From Segatella copri (GTDB lineage Bacteria; Bacteroidota; Bacteroidia; Bacteroidales; Bacteroidaceae), in the NCBI RefSeq assembly GCF_019127135.1, contig NZ_JAHOEA010000055.1:1-22905 (forward strand): a stretch of DNA of 22,905 bases. Direction: 5' to 3'. Below the pieces are notes generated by a model. It was given only the letters and a program-made list of their open reading frames with translations. It searched no databases and had not been told where the DNA came from. Positions 15,217 through 22,905 of this stretch are shown in pieces (within the stretch, counting starts at the first letter, position 1; each line of letters opens with the position of its first letter). The translations under genes and the position numbers were made by a program.

Positions 15217-15270
15217 TATTGGTGCAAAAATTTGCAGTATTCAAAAAAATACCGTAATTTTGCACCAATA
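15217..15270 (+). promoter_or_regulatory. Promoter of the export gene inside a 13-bp inverted repeat
   Basis: TTTG (15231-15234), a 20-nt spacer and TAATTTTG (15255-15262) form a standard promoter. It is bracketed by a perfect 13-bp inverted repeat, TATTGGTGCAAAA (15217-15229) and TTTTGCACCAATA (15258-15270). The right arm overlaps the -7 box. It could be an operator dyad or ends of an invertible segment. Confidence 0.75.
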
Positions 15271-15293
15271 TTTTAAAACGAAAATTTTAGAAA

Positions 15294-16094
15294 ATGAAAA
15301 AACTCGTTTATTCAACATTAGTCGCTTTGACTATGATCTTAGTACTTGGCAGTTGCGGAAGTACTAAGAATGTAGCTTATTTCCAAAACGCGGATTCTAT
15401 CAGTTTGGCTGCTTCAAGAATGCTTTATGAAGCTAAGATTATGCCTAAGGACGAACTTACCATTACCGTGATTACAACAGATCCAAAGGCTGCCATGCCT
15501 TTCAACCTTTCTGTTTCTCAAACTTTGGGAAACAGCGGGCAGTTGAGTTCTGGTACTGGTTCTTTGCAAGGTTATCTGGTTGACAATTCCGGTAACATCG
15601 AGTTTCCTGTTGTTGGAACATTGCATGTAGGTGGTTTGACCAAGAAACAGGCAGAAGATCTTATCAAGAAAAAGGTAAAGCCTTACTTGGCTGAAAAGGA
15701 AAATCCAATCGTTACAGTTCGTATGGCAAGTTATCATGTTTCTGTATTAGGTGAAGTTACCAAGCCGGGCATCATTTCAGTACCTCAGGAGAAAATGAGT
15801 ATTCTCGAGGCTTTGGCTCAGGCAGGCGACCTTACTATCTATGGTAAGCGTGACAATGTGTTGCTGATTCGTCAGGATGCAGCAGGAGAGAAGCATACCT
15901 ATCGTATGAACTTGAATGATGCAAATATCATTAATTCACCTTTCTATTATCTGCAACAGAATGATATCATCTATGTAGAGCCAAACAAGGTGAAAGCTCA
16001 AAACTCAGCCATCGGTTCATCTACCACATTGTGGTTCTCTGCCGTTGGTACATTGATTTCTATCGCATCGTTGATTGTCAATATCTTGCGATAA
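15294..16094 (+). CDS. Wza-type polysaccharide export outer-membrane lipoprotein
   Basis: This 266-residue lipoprotein has a signal peptide ending LVLGSC, with C21 the lipidated cysteine. The mature start GSTKNVAYFQN is common in Bacteroidota exporters. The Poly_export domain covers about 48-145 (IMPKDELTITV, LVDNSGNIEFPVVGTLHVGGLTKKQAE in two parts). An SLBB-type domain follows from about 147 (HVSVLGEVTKPGIISVP) to 230. A C-terminal hydrophobic helix (247-265) may span the membrane. The family forms the outer-membrane channel for capsule or exopolysaccharide, with a Wzc-type tyrosine kinase/chain-length partner. No wzc or glycosyltransferase gene is next to it. glmS follows after 53 bp, so both may share a transcript. 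Confidence 0.85.
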   Translation: MKKLVYSTLVALTMILVLGSCGSTKNVAYFQNADSISLAASRMLYEAKIMPKDELTITVITTDPKAAMPFNLSVSQTLGNSGQLSSGTGSLQGYLVDNSGNIEFPVVGTLHVGGLTKKQAEDLIKKKVKPYLAEKENPIVTVRMASYHVSVLGEVTKPGIISVPQEKMSILEALAQAGDLTIYGKRDNVLLIRQDAAGEKHTYRMNLNDANIINSPFYYLQQNDIIYVEPNKVKAQNSAIGSSTTLWFSAVGTLISIASLIVNILR

Positions 16095-16147
16095 CAGATC
16101 ATCGAAGAGGATAAAATCAGGATACTATATAAAATTAAAGTATATAT

Positions 16148-18052
16148 ATGTGTGGCATAGTAGGATATTTAGGTAAGGGCGAGGCTTATCCCGCTCTTAT
16201 CAAAGGTTTAAAGCGCTTGGAATATCGTGGATACGATAGTGCAGGCGTGGCTCTAATCAGTAATGATGGTGCTTTGAACGTTTACAAAGCAAAGGGTAAA
16301 GTGGCAGATCTCGAAGCGTTCTGCTCTGATAAGGATATTTCGGGACATGTGGGTATTGCTCATACTCGTTGGGCTACTCATGGAGAGCCTTCTGCTGTGA
16401 ATGCTCACCCGCATTATTCTTCTAGCAAGAACCTTGCCATGATTCATAATGGAATCATTGAAAACTATGCCGATATCAAGAAGAATCTCATTGCCAAGGG
16501 AGTAGAGTTCAGAAGCGAGACAGATACAGAGGTCCTTGTCCAGCTGATTGAATATATTCAGGTTAAGAAAAAACTTGACCTGCTGACTGCCGTTCAGGTG
16601 GCTCTCCGTCAGGTAATCGGAGCTTACGCTATCGCAATTCTTGATAAGCGTAACCCTAATCAGATCATTGCTGCCCGTAAACAGAGTCCATTGGTTGTAG
16701 GTATCGGAAAGGATGGAGAGTTTTATCTCGGTTCTGATGCCAGCCCTATCATCGAATATACTGATAAGGTGGTTTATCTGGAGGATGGTAACATCGCTGT
16801 AATGCGCCTCGGTGAGGAATTGCAGGTGGTGAACATCCAGAACGTTAAACTCAATCCTGAGGTGCAGACTGTAGACATTGACCTCGGTCAGATAGAAAAG
16901 GGCGGTTTCCCTCACTTCATGCTGAAGGAAATCTTCGAACAGCCAGAGTGCCTGCGCAATTGTATGCGTGGCCGTGTGGTAAGTCGCACAGTGGAAACCC
17001 GCGTAATGACCGATGACGACGATACAACCAGCAAGACGGAGACAGAGATGGGCGTAGTGCTCAGTTCCATTACCGATCATCGCCAGCAGCTCCTCAATGC
17101 CAAGCGAATCATTATCGTGGCTTGTGGTACATCATGGCATGCCGGACTTATCGGCAAGCAGATGATAGAGAACTATTGCCGCATTCCTGTAGAAGTAGAA
17201 TATGCATCAGAGTTCCGTTATCGCAATCCTGTGGTAACGAAGGACGATGTTGTCATCGCCATTTCCCAGAGTGGTGAAACCGCTGATACCCTGGCTGCCA
17301 TCAAGCTTGCCAAGGAGAGCGGTGCGTTTATCTATGGTATCTGTAACTCCATCGGTTCTTCCATCGCACGAGAGACAGATACAGGTACCTATATTCACGT
17401 AGGTCCGGAGATTGGTGTTGCTTCTACCAAGGCGTTCACTGGTCAGGTTACCGTCCTTATCCTCCTGGCACTTGCCATCGGTAAGGAGAGGGGAACCATC
17501 AGCGAAAATGATTATCAGAAGATTACAGAACAGCTTTGGAACATTCCTGCCAAGATGAAGGAAGTGTTGAAGCTCAACAATAAGATAGCTGACTTGAGCC
17601 GTACGTTTACATACGCTCGCAATTTCATCTATCTGGGCCGTGGATTCCAGTATCCTGTGGCCCTTGAGGGTGCATTGAAGTTGAAGGAGATTAGCTACAT
17701 TCACGCTGAGGGTTATCCTGCAGCGGAGATGAAACATGGCCCTATCGCATTGATTGACAGCGATATGCCAGTGGTAGTTATTGCTACCCACAACTTCATG
17801 TACGAGAAGGTATTGTCTAATATCCAGGAGATTAAAGCCCGTCAGGGTCGTGTTATTGCTATTGTCAGCAATGGCGATGAAACCATTTCCAAGATTGCCG
17901 ACGAAGTGATTGAACTCCCTGAGACCTTGGAGTGCTTGGAGCCATTATTGGCTACCATTCCTTTGCAGCTCTTGGCTTACCATGTAGCTGTATGTAAGGG
18001 CAAGGACGTTGACCAACCTAGAAATTTGGCCAAGTCAGTTACTGTAGAATAA
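16148..18052 (+). CDS. glmS: Glutamine-fructose-6-phosphate aminotransferase
   Basis: This 634-residue enzyme makes glucosamine-6-phosphate from fructose-6-phosphate and glutamine, the entry to UDP-GlcNAc for peptidoglycan and surface glycans. The N-terminal class II glutaminase starts with MCGIVGYLG, so C2 is the nucleophile after Met removal. HTRWATHG (72-79) and HNGIIENY (100-107) are glutamine-site motifs. Two SIS sugar-binding domains follow, with CGTSWHAG (326-333) and SQSGETADT (373-381). The C-terminus DQPRNLAKSVTVE contains K629, matching the Schiff-base lysine. It is about 20 residues longer than typical bacterial GlmS; the extra part is an acidic, Thr/Ser-rich stretch at about 283-300 between the two halves. 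Ends at a strong terminator. Confidence 0.95.
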   Translation: MCGIVGYLGKGEAYPALIKGLKRLEYRGYDSAGVALISNDGALNVYKAKGKVADLEAFCSDKDISGHVGIAHTRWATHGEPSAVNAHPHYSSSKNLAMIHNGIIENYADIKKNLIAKGVEFRSETDTEVLVQLIEYIQVKKKLDLLTAVQVALRQVIGAYAIAILDKRNPNQIIAARKQSPLVVGIGKDGEFYLGSDASPIIEYTDKVVYLEDGNIAVMRLGEELQVVNIQNVKLNPEVQTVDIDLGQIEKGGFPHFMLKEIFEQPECLRNCMRGRVVSRTVETRVMTDDDDTTSKTETEMGVVLSSITDHRQQLLNAKRIIIVACGTSWHAGLIGKQMIENYCRIPVEVEYASEFRYRNPVVTKDDVVIAISQSGETADTLAAIKLAKESGAFIYGICNSIGSSIARETDTGTYIHVGPEIGVASTKAFTGQVTVLILLALAIGKERGTISENDYQKITEQLWNIPAKMKEVLKLNNKIADLSRTFTYARNFIYLGRGFQYPVALEGALKLKEISYIHAEGYPAAEMKHGPIALIDSDMPVVVIATHNFMYEKVLSNIQEIKARQGRVIAIVSNGDETISKIADEVIELPETLECLEPLLATIPLQLLAYHVAVCKGKDVDQPRNLAKSVTVE

Positions 18053-18057
18053 TATAT

Positions 18058-18094
18058 AAAGGGATTCGTCATTTCTTGACGTTTCCCTTTTTTT
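18058..18094 (+). terminator. Terminator after glmS
   Basis: AAAGGGA-tt-CGTCA (18058-18071) pairs with TGACG-tt-TCCCTTT (18077-18090), followed by Ts to 18094. It lies 5 bp after the stop codon. Confidence 0.88.
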
Positions 18095-18157
18095 GGAGGG
18101 GGATCCCTCGGATAGGTATATTCAAATTTAACTAAATAAGATAAGGATAATAGAGAG

Positions 18158-20041
18158 ATGGAACCATTGAAACATGAGTGTGGTGTAGCAATGATCAGAT
18201 TGCTCAAGCCACTGGAGTATTACCAGCAGAAGTATGGTACTTGGATGTACGCACTCAACAAACTCTATCTGATGATGGAGAAGCAGCACAACCGTGGCCA
18301 GGAAGGTGCTGGTATGGCTTGTGTCAAACTGGGCGGTAAGCCAGGTCATGAGTACATGTTCCGTGAGCGTGCAGAGGGCAAGAATGCCGTGACCGAAATC
18401 TTCGGCAAGGCGAATGCCAACTTCAAGAACCTGACTCCCGAGCAGCTTGCTGATGCAAAGTTTGCCAAAGAGGAACTGCCTTTCGCAGGCGAACTTTACA
18501 TGGGACACCTGCGCTACAGTACCACCGGAAAGAGTGGCATCCAGTATGTGCACCCATTCCTGCGCCGTAACAACTGGAAGGCGAAGAACCTCTGCCTTTG
18601 CGGTAACTTCAACATGACCAACGTAGATGAAATCTTCGAGGAACTGACCAAGCAGGGACAGAGTCCTCGCATCTACAGCGATACCTACATCATGCTTGAA
18701 CTGATGGGGCACCGTCTGGACAGAGAGGTGGAGCGCAACTTCGTAGCCGCAAAGGCGATGGAGATGCAGAATACCGATATCACCAACTATATCGAAGATC
18801 ACGTGAAGATGAGCAATGTGCTCAAGACCACGATGAAGGACTTCGACGGCGGTTATGTGGTTTGCGGTATCACCGGTTCGGGTGAGATGTTCTCTATGCG
18901 CGACCCTTGGGGCATCCGTCCTGCTTTCTATTACAAGAACGATGAAATCGTGGTAGTAGCCAGCGAGCGCCCGGTACTCCAGACCACCTTTGACCTGGAG
19001 GCAGAGGAAGTGCAGGAACTGATGCCGGGCACGGCGCTTCTCGTGAAGAAGAACGGAGAGTGCAGCGTCGAGCGCATCATGGAGCAGAAGGGCGATTCAG
19101 CCTGCTCATTCGAGCGCATCTACTTCAGTCGTGGTTCCGACAAGGATATCTATCAGGAGCGTAAGCAGTTGGGCGAGCAGTTGACCCAGCCTATCCTGAA
19201 AGCTGTGGATTACGATGTAGACCACACCGTGTTCAGCTACATCCCGAATACAGCCGAAGTGGCTTACTATGGCATGTTGAGCGGTTTCAAGAAGTATCTT
19301 AATGAGACCAAGATAGAGCAGATTGCCAACCTCGACCATGTTCCATCAAAAGAAGAATTATACGAAATCCTCGGCGACTTTGTCCGCTCAGAGAAGATAG
19401 CATGGAAGGATATCAAACTCCGTACCTTCATTACTGAGGGCAACAGCCGTAACGACCTGGCAAGCCACGTGTATGATGTAACCTACGGAAGCATTGAGCC
19501 GAATGTGGATAATCTTGTCATCATCGATGACAGTATCGTGCGCGGTACAACCCTGAAGGAGAGTATTCTCCGCATCCTCGACCGTCTGCATCCTAAGAAG
19601 ATCGTAGTGGTTTCCAGTGCCCCTCAGATCCGTTATCCGGATTATTACGGTATCGATATGGCAAGACTGGAAGAGTTCTGCGTGTTCCGTGCTGCCATCC
19701 AGCTTTTGAAAGAGCGCAAGATGGAAGATCTTATCGAGCAGACCTATGAGGCTTGCAAGGCAGAACTGGCAAAGCCAAAGGAGGAGCAGATCAATCCGGT
19801 ACGCTCCATCTATAAGCCATTCAGCACCGAGGAAATCAACGAGAAGATAGTAGAGATGCTTCGCCCAGAGGGCATGACTACTCCTATCCAACTCGTATTC
19901 CAGAGCATCGAGGGCTTGCGCGAGGCGATTCCAAACCACAAGGGCGACTGGTATTTCACCGGTCATTATCCAACCCCAGGCGGCACGAAGCTCTGCAACC
20001 AGTCGTTTGTAAACTACATCGAAAACGTTTATCATAAATAA
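18158..20041 (+). CDS. PurF-like amidophosphoribosyltransferase, long form
   Basis: This 627-residue protein combines a class II glutaminase and a phosphoribosyltransferase. PurF makes phosphoribosylamine from PRPP and glutamine, the first step of purine synthesis. It begins MEPLKHECGV, so C8 would become the nucleophile after removal of a seven-residue propeptide, as in Bacillus-type PurF. GHLRYSTTG (116-124) carries the substrate arginine. The PRPP loop VIIDDSIVRGTT (454-465) is complete. It is over 100 residues longer than E. coli PurF, with insertions before 110 and around 380-420 and an added C-terminus. The usual NGN glutaminase motif reads NFN (150-152). It follows the glmS terminator and precedes carA, so purF is likely, but a paralogue with a different role is possible. 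Confidence 0.82.
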   Translation: MEPLKHECGVAMIRLLKPLEYYQQKYGTWMYALNKLYLMMEKQHNRGQEGAGMACVKLGGKPGHEYMFRERAEGKNAVTEIFGKANANFKNLTPEQLADAKFAKEELPFAGELYMGHLRYSTTGKSGIQYVHPFLRRNNWKAKNLCLCGNFNMTNVDEIFEELTKQGQSPRIYSDTYIMLELMGHRLDREVERNFVAAKAMEMQNTDITNYIEDHVKMSNVLKTTMKDFDGGYVVCGITGSGEMFSMRDPWGIRPAFYYKNDEIVVVASERPVLQTTFDLEAEEVQELMPGTALLVKKNGECSVERIMEQKGDSACSFERIYFSRGSDKDIYQERKQLGEQLTQPILKAVDYDVDHTVFSYIPNTAEVAYYGMLSGFKKYLNETKIEQIANLDHVPSKEELYEILGDFVRSEKIAWKDIKLRTFITEGNSRNDLASHVYDVTYGSIEPNVDNLVIIDDSIVRGTTLKESILRILDRLHPKKIVVVSSAPQIRYPDYYGIDMARLEEFCVFRAAIQLLKERKMEDLIEQTYEACKAELAKPKEEQINPVRSIYKPFSTEEINEKIVEMLRPEGMTTPIQLVFQSIEGLREAIPNHKGDWYFTGHYPTPGGTKLCNQSFVNYIENVYHK

Positions 20042-20050
20042 GTGAATAGA

Positions 20051-20073
20051 GAAGAACGAAGAGTGAAGAATTC
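20051..20073 (+). repeat. 23-bp direct repeat, copy 1 (purF-carA gap)
   Basis: A 23-bp sequence beginning GAAGAACGAAGAGTGAAG is identical to that at 21203-21225. It lies directly after the purF-like stop codon, as copy 2 lies directly after the carA stop. Confidence 0.85.
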
Positions 20074-20107
20074 ATTTGCTCTTATAAGTATGAAATAAAA
20101 GAATCAA

Positions 20108-21193
20108 ATGTCAGATATGAAAAAAGTAACCTTAGTTTTGAGCGATGGAACCAAGTTCCATGGCAAATCTTTTGGATATGACGCTCCTGTAGCGGGCGAG
20201 GTTGTGTTCAACACAGCCATGATGGGATATCCAGAGAGTTTGACCGACCCTTCTTATGCCGGTCAGTTGATGACACTTACATTCCCTCTCGTGGGCAACT
20301 ATGGTGTGCCACCATTTACTTTCGAGGAGAATGGTTTGCCAACCTTTATGGAGAGTGACAAGATTTATGCTTCTGCCATCATCGTGAATGATTACAGCGA
20401 GCAGTACAGCCACTGGAATGCTGTAGAGAGTCTTGCTGACTGGTTGAAGCGTGAGAAAGTGCCAGGAATCACAGGCATCGATACCCGTGAGTTGACTAAG
20501 GTGCTTCGTGAGCATGGTGTGATGATGGGTAAGATTCTCTTTGATGATGAGCCTGACAACATACCTGAAGCTAACTACGAGGGTGTAAACTTTGTTGACC
20601 AGGTAAGCTGCAAGGAGATTATCCGTTATAACGAGGGTGCCGGCAAGAAGGTGGTACTCGTTGACTGCGGTGTGAAGGCAAATATCATCCGTTGTCTTAT
20701 CAACAGAGGCGTTGAGGTAATCCGTGTACCTTGGAATTACGATTACACCGATATGGACTTCGACGGCCTGTTCCTGGCAAATGGTCCTGGCGACCCAGAC
20801 ATGTGTGAGGATGCAGTAAACATTATTCGCAAGCAGATCAGTCAGAGCCGCAAGCCAATCTGCGGTATCTGTATGGGTAACCAGTTGCTTTCTAAGGCAG
20901 CCGGTGCTACCATCTACAAGTTGAAGTATGGTCACCGTTCACACAACCAGCCAGTGCGCATGGTAGGAACCAACAATTGCTACATCACCTCTCAGAACCA
21001 CGGTTATGCCGTTGATGCCAAGACATTGGGCAACGACTGGGAGGAACTCTTTGTAAATATGAATGATGGCTCTAACGAGGGTATCCGCCACAAGGTGAAC
21101 CCTTGGTTCTCAAGCCAGTTCCACCCAGAGGCTTGCTCAGGCCCTGTGGATACAGAGTTCATGTTTGATAAGTTCGTAGAAACACTCAAGTAA
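20108..21193 (+). CDS. carA: Carbamoyl-phosphate synthase small subunit
   Basis: This 361-residue glutaminase subunit feeds ammonia to CarB for carbamoyl phosphate, used for pyrimidines and arginine. The CPSase small-chain N-domain (about 5-135) shows GEVVFNTAMMGYPESLTDPSY and GNYGVP. The class I glutaminase triad is intact: C255 in GICMGNQ, H339 and E341 in QFHPEA. NGPGDP (225-230) is also present. An ATG at 20117 (residue 4) could be the true start. Length is standard. It lies 66 bp after the purF-like gene and 61 bp before carB, on the same strand, in an apparent operon. Confidence 0.95.
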   Translation: MSDMKKVTLVLSDGTKFHGKSFGYDAPVAGEVVFNTAMMGYPESLTDPSYAGQLMTLTFPLVGNYGVPPFTFEENGLPTFMESDKIYASAIIVNDYSEQYSHWNAVESLADWLKREKVPGITGIDTRELTKVLREHGVMMGKILFDDEPDNIPEANYEGVNFVDQVSCKEIIRYNEGAGKKVVLVDCGVKANIIRCLINRGVEVIRVPWNYDYTDMDFDGLFLANGPGDPDMCEDAVNIIRKQISQSRKPICGICMGNQLLSKAAGATIYKLKYGHRSHNQPVRMVGTNNCYITSQNHGYAVDAKTLGNDWEELFVNMNDGSNEGIRHKVNPWFSSQFHPEACSGPVDTEFMFDKFVETLK

Positions 21194-21202
21194 GTGAAGA
21201 GT

Positions 21203-21225
21203 GAAGAACGAAGAGTGAAGAATTC
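21203..21225 (+). repeat. 23-bp direct repeat, copy 2 (carA-carB gap)
   Basis: This is identical over 23 bp to 20051-20073. The local sequence also contains a shorter internal repetition of AGAGTGAAGAA (21198-21208 is close to 21213-21222), suggesting growth by slippage. Confidence 0.85.
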
Positions 21226-21254
21226 GATTGATTTTATTGTAATTTAGGAAAATA

Positions 21255-22905
21255 ATGAAAGACGAAAATATAAAGAAGGTGCTCCTCTTAGGTTCTGGAG
21301 CCTTGAAGATCGGTGAAGCAGGTGAGTTCGACTACTCAGGTTCGCAGGCCCTGAAGGCATTGCGCGAGGAAGGTATCGAGACTGTGCTCATCAACCCGAA
21401 TATCGCAACCGTACAGACATCAGAAGGTGTTGCCGACCAGATTTACTTCCTGCCAGTGCAGCCTTACTTCGTAGAGCGTGTCATCCAGAAGGAGAAGCCA
21501 GACGGTATCCTCCTCAGCTTCGGTGGTCAGACAGCCCTCAACTGTGGTGTGGAACTCTATCGCCAGGGCATCCTGGAGAAATATAATGTCAAGGTATTGG
21601 GTACTCCAGTACAGGCTATCATGGATACTGAGGACCGTGAGCTCTTCGTAGAGAAGCTGGATGAAATCAACGTGAAGACCATCAAGAGTGAGGCTTGCGA
21701 GAACATCGAGCAGGCCCGCAAGGCTGCTGCTGAACTCGGTTATCCTGTTATCATCCGTGCTGCTTACGCCTTGGGTGGACTCGGTTCCGGTTTCGCAGAC
21801 AACGAGGAGGAGCTGAACAAGCTCGCTGAGAAGGCCTTCTCATTCTCTCCACAGGTATTGGTAGAGAAAAGCTTGAAGGGCTGGAAAGAGATAGAGTATG
21901 AGGTAGTTCGCGACCGTTACGACAACTGTATCACAGTTTGTAACATGGAGAACTTCGACCCACTGGGAATCCATACCGGTGAGAGTATCGTTATCGCTCC
22001 ATCTCAGACCCTGAGCAATTCTGAGTATCATAAGCTCCGTGCCCTCGCCATCAAGATTATCCGTCACATCGGAATCGTGGGTGAGTGTAACGTGCAGTAT
22101 GCATTCGACCCTAAGAGCGAGGACTATCGCGTTATTGAGGTGAATGCCCGTTTGAGCCGTTCTTCAGCCTTGGCATCTAAGGCTACTGGTTATCCTCTTG
22201 CCTTCGTTGCTGCCAAGCTCGGTATGGGTTATGGTCTGTTCGAGTTGAAGAACTCTGTAACCAAGACCACATCAGCCTTCTTCGAGCCAGCATTGGACTA
22301 CGTGGTATGTAAGATTCCACGTTGGGACTTGTCTAAGTTCCGTGGCGTAGATAAGGAGTTGGGTTCATCTATGAAGTCAGTAGGTGAGGTAATGGCCATC
22401 GGCCGCAACTTCGAGGAGGCCATCCAGAAGGGTCTTCGTATGATAGGTCAGGGCATGCACGGTTTCGTAGAGAACAAGGAGCTTGAAATCGATGATATCG
22501 ATGCAGCTTTGCGCGAGCCGACAGATAAGCGTGTGTTCGTGATTTCAAAGGCAATGCACAAGGGCTATACCGTAGATCAGATTCACGACTTGACCAAGAT
22601 TGACAAGTGGTTCCTCGAGAAGTTGAAGCACATCATCGACATCGACGAGGCGATGAAGAAGTGCAATATCAATACTCTTGACCAGAATCTGCTCCGTACC
22701 GCTAAGGTTTATGGTTTTACCGACTTCCAGGTAGCCCGTGCCGTGGGCTTGGAGCAGGAGTTGGGCAACATGCACAAGGCAGCCCTGCTGGTTCGCAACA
22801 AGCGCAAGAGCTATGGCATCCTGCCTGTAGTGAAGCAGATTGATACCCTGGCAGCAGAGTATCCTGCTCAGACCAACTACCTCTATGTAACCTACGCAGG
22901 CGTGA
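21255..22905 (+). CDS. carB: Carbamoyl-phosphate synthase large subunit (partial, 3' end missing)
   Basis: The frame opens with ATG at 21255 ([19 protein letters not shown]) and stays open to the window edge, giving about 550 of the usual 1070 or so residues. [19 protein letters not shown] (13-31) is the carboxyphosphate-site loop; the Gly-rich [16 protein letters not shown] wording is nearer to eukaryotic and Bacteroidota forms than to the E. coli SGPIVIGQACEFDYSG. The first ATP-grasp part follows ([16 protein letters not shown] near 169-184, [20 protein letters not shown] near 295). The oligomerisation domain is reached before the end. CarB makes carbamoyl phosphate from bicarbonate, two ATP and ammonia tunnelled from CarA. 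Only the second synthetase half and allosteric domain are outside the window. Confidence 0.94.
   Translation, partial: MKDENIKKVLLLGSGALKIGEAGEFDYSGSQALKALREEGIETVLINPNIATVQTSEGVADQIYFLPVQPYFVERVIQKEKPDGILLSFGGQTALNCGVELYRQGILEKYNVKVLGTPVQAIMDTEDRELFVEKLDEINVKTIKSEACENIEQARKAAAELGYPVIIRAAYALGGLGSGFADNEEELNKLAEKAFSFSPQVLVEKSLKGWKEIEYEVVRDRYDNCITVCNMENFDPLGIHTGESIVIAPSQTLSNSEYHKLRALAIKIIRHIGIVGECNVQYAFDPKSEDYRVIEVNARLSRSSALASKATGYPLAFVAAKLGMGYGLFELKNSVTKTTSAFFEPALDYVVCKIPRWDLSKFRGVDKELGSSMKSVGEVMAIGRNFEEAIQKGLRMIGQGMHGFVENKELEIDDIDAALREPTDKRVFVISKAMHKGYTVDQIHDLTKIDKWFLEKLKHIIDIDEAMKKCNINTLDQNLLRTAKVYGFTDFQVARAVGLEQELGNMHKAALLVRNKRKSYGILPVVKQIDTLAAEYPAQTNYLYVTYAGV

Noticed and set aside
18096..18109. 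GAGGG-ggat-CCCTC hairpin before the purF-like gene as a riboswitch
   Set aside because: Only a five-base stem with no other conserved structure; too little to call an aptamer.

Overview
The window looks like chromosomal DNA of a Bacteroidota species, most likely Prevotellaceae (Segatella/Prevotella type). This is inferred from several signs. Promoters carry the Bacteroidota -33 TTTG / -7 TAnnTTTG signature, and leaders are A-rich without Shine-Dalgarno sequences. There is a SusD-like surface lipoprotein, a secreted S9 dipeptidyl-peptidase, an HU / tiny basic protein / RNase G gene group, and a glmS-purF-carA-carB block. No rRNA, tRNA or CRISPR array was seen.

Left part (1-7340) has an accessory character. 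It begins with about 570 bp of AT-rich non-coding DNA. This holds a four-copy array with exact 32-bp spacing (48-163), a set of ATGATACT octamers at helical-turn spacing plus a 13-bp inverted repeat (201-288), and palindromes. It leads into a hipB/hipA-type toxin-antitoxin pair (572-2380). Next is a 364-bp gap containing a long imperfect palindrome (2536-2710), then an orphan lipoprotein (2745-4976) that joins an N-terminal domain, a BACON-like domain and a SusD-like C-terminus. An AAA-ATPase/PD-(D/E)XK protein (5317-6879) follows, flanked by two 78-bp hairpin repeats in direct orientation. A YbjQ-family gene lies on the minus strand (7023-7340).

Middle part (7341-13560) has a secreted prolyl-oligopeptidase-family peptidase. 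It converges, through a bidirectional terminator, on a minus-strand group of HU, a 29-residue very basic protein and RNase G. Divergent from HU is a TPM-domain/LemA gene pair that ends at a clear terminator.

Right part (13561-22905) is core metabolism: pyruvate kinase, then a Wza-type polysaccharide export lipoprotein, glmS, a long PurF-like amidophosphoribosyltransferase, carA, and the 5' part of carB, which runs off the window. GlmS, PurF and CarAB all draw on the amide nitrogen of glutamine. The block therefore groups hexosamine, purine and pyrimidine/arginine nitrogen entry points.

The most interesting unexplained signals are the repeat and operator landscape before hipBA, the long palindrome before the orphan SusD fusion, the twin hairpins around the AAA/nuclease gene, the 29-residue basic protein, and a 13-bp inverted repeat around the export-gene promoter.
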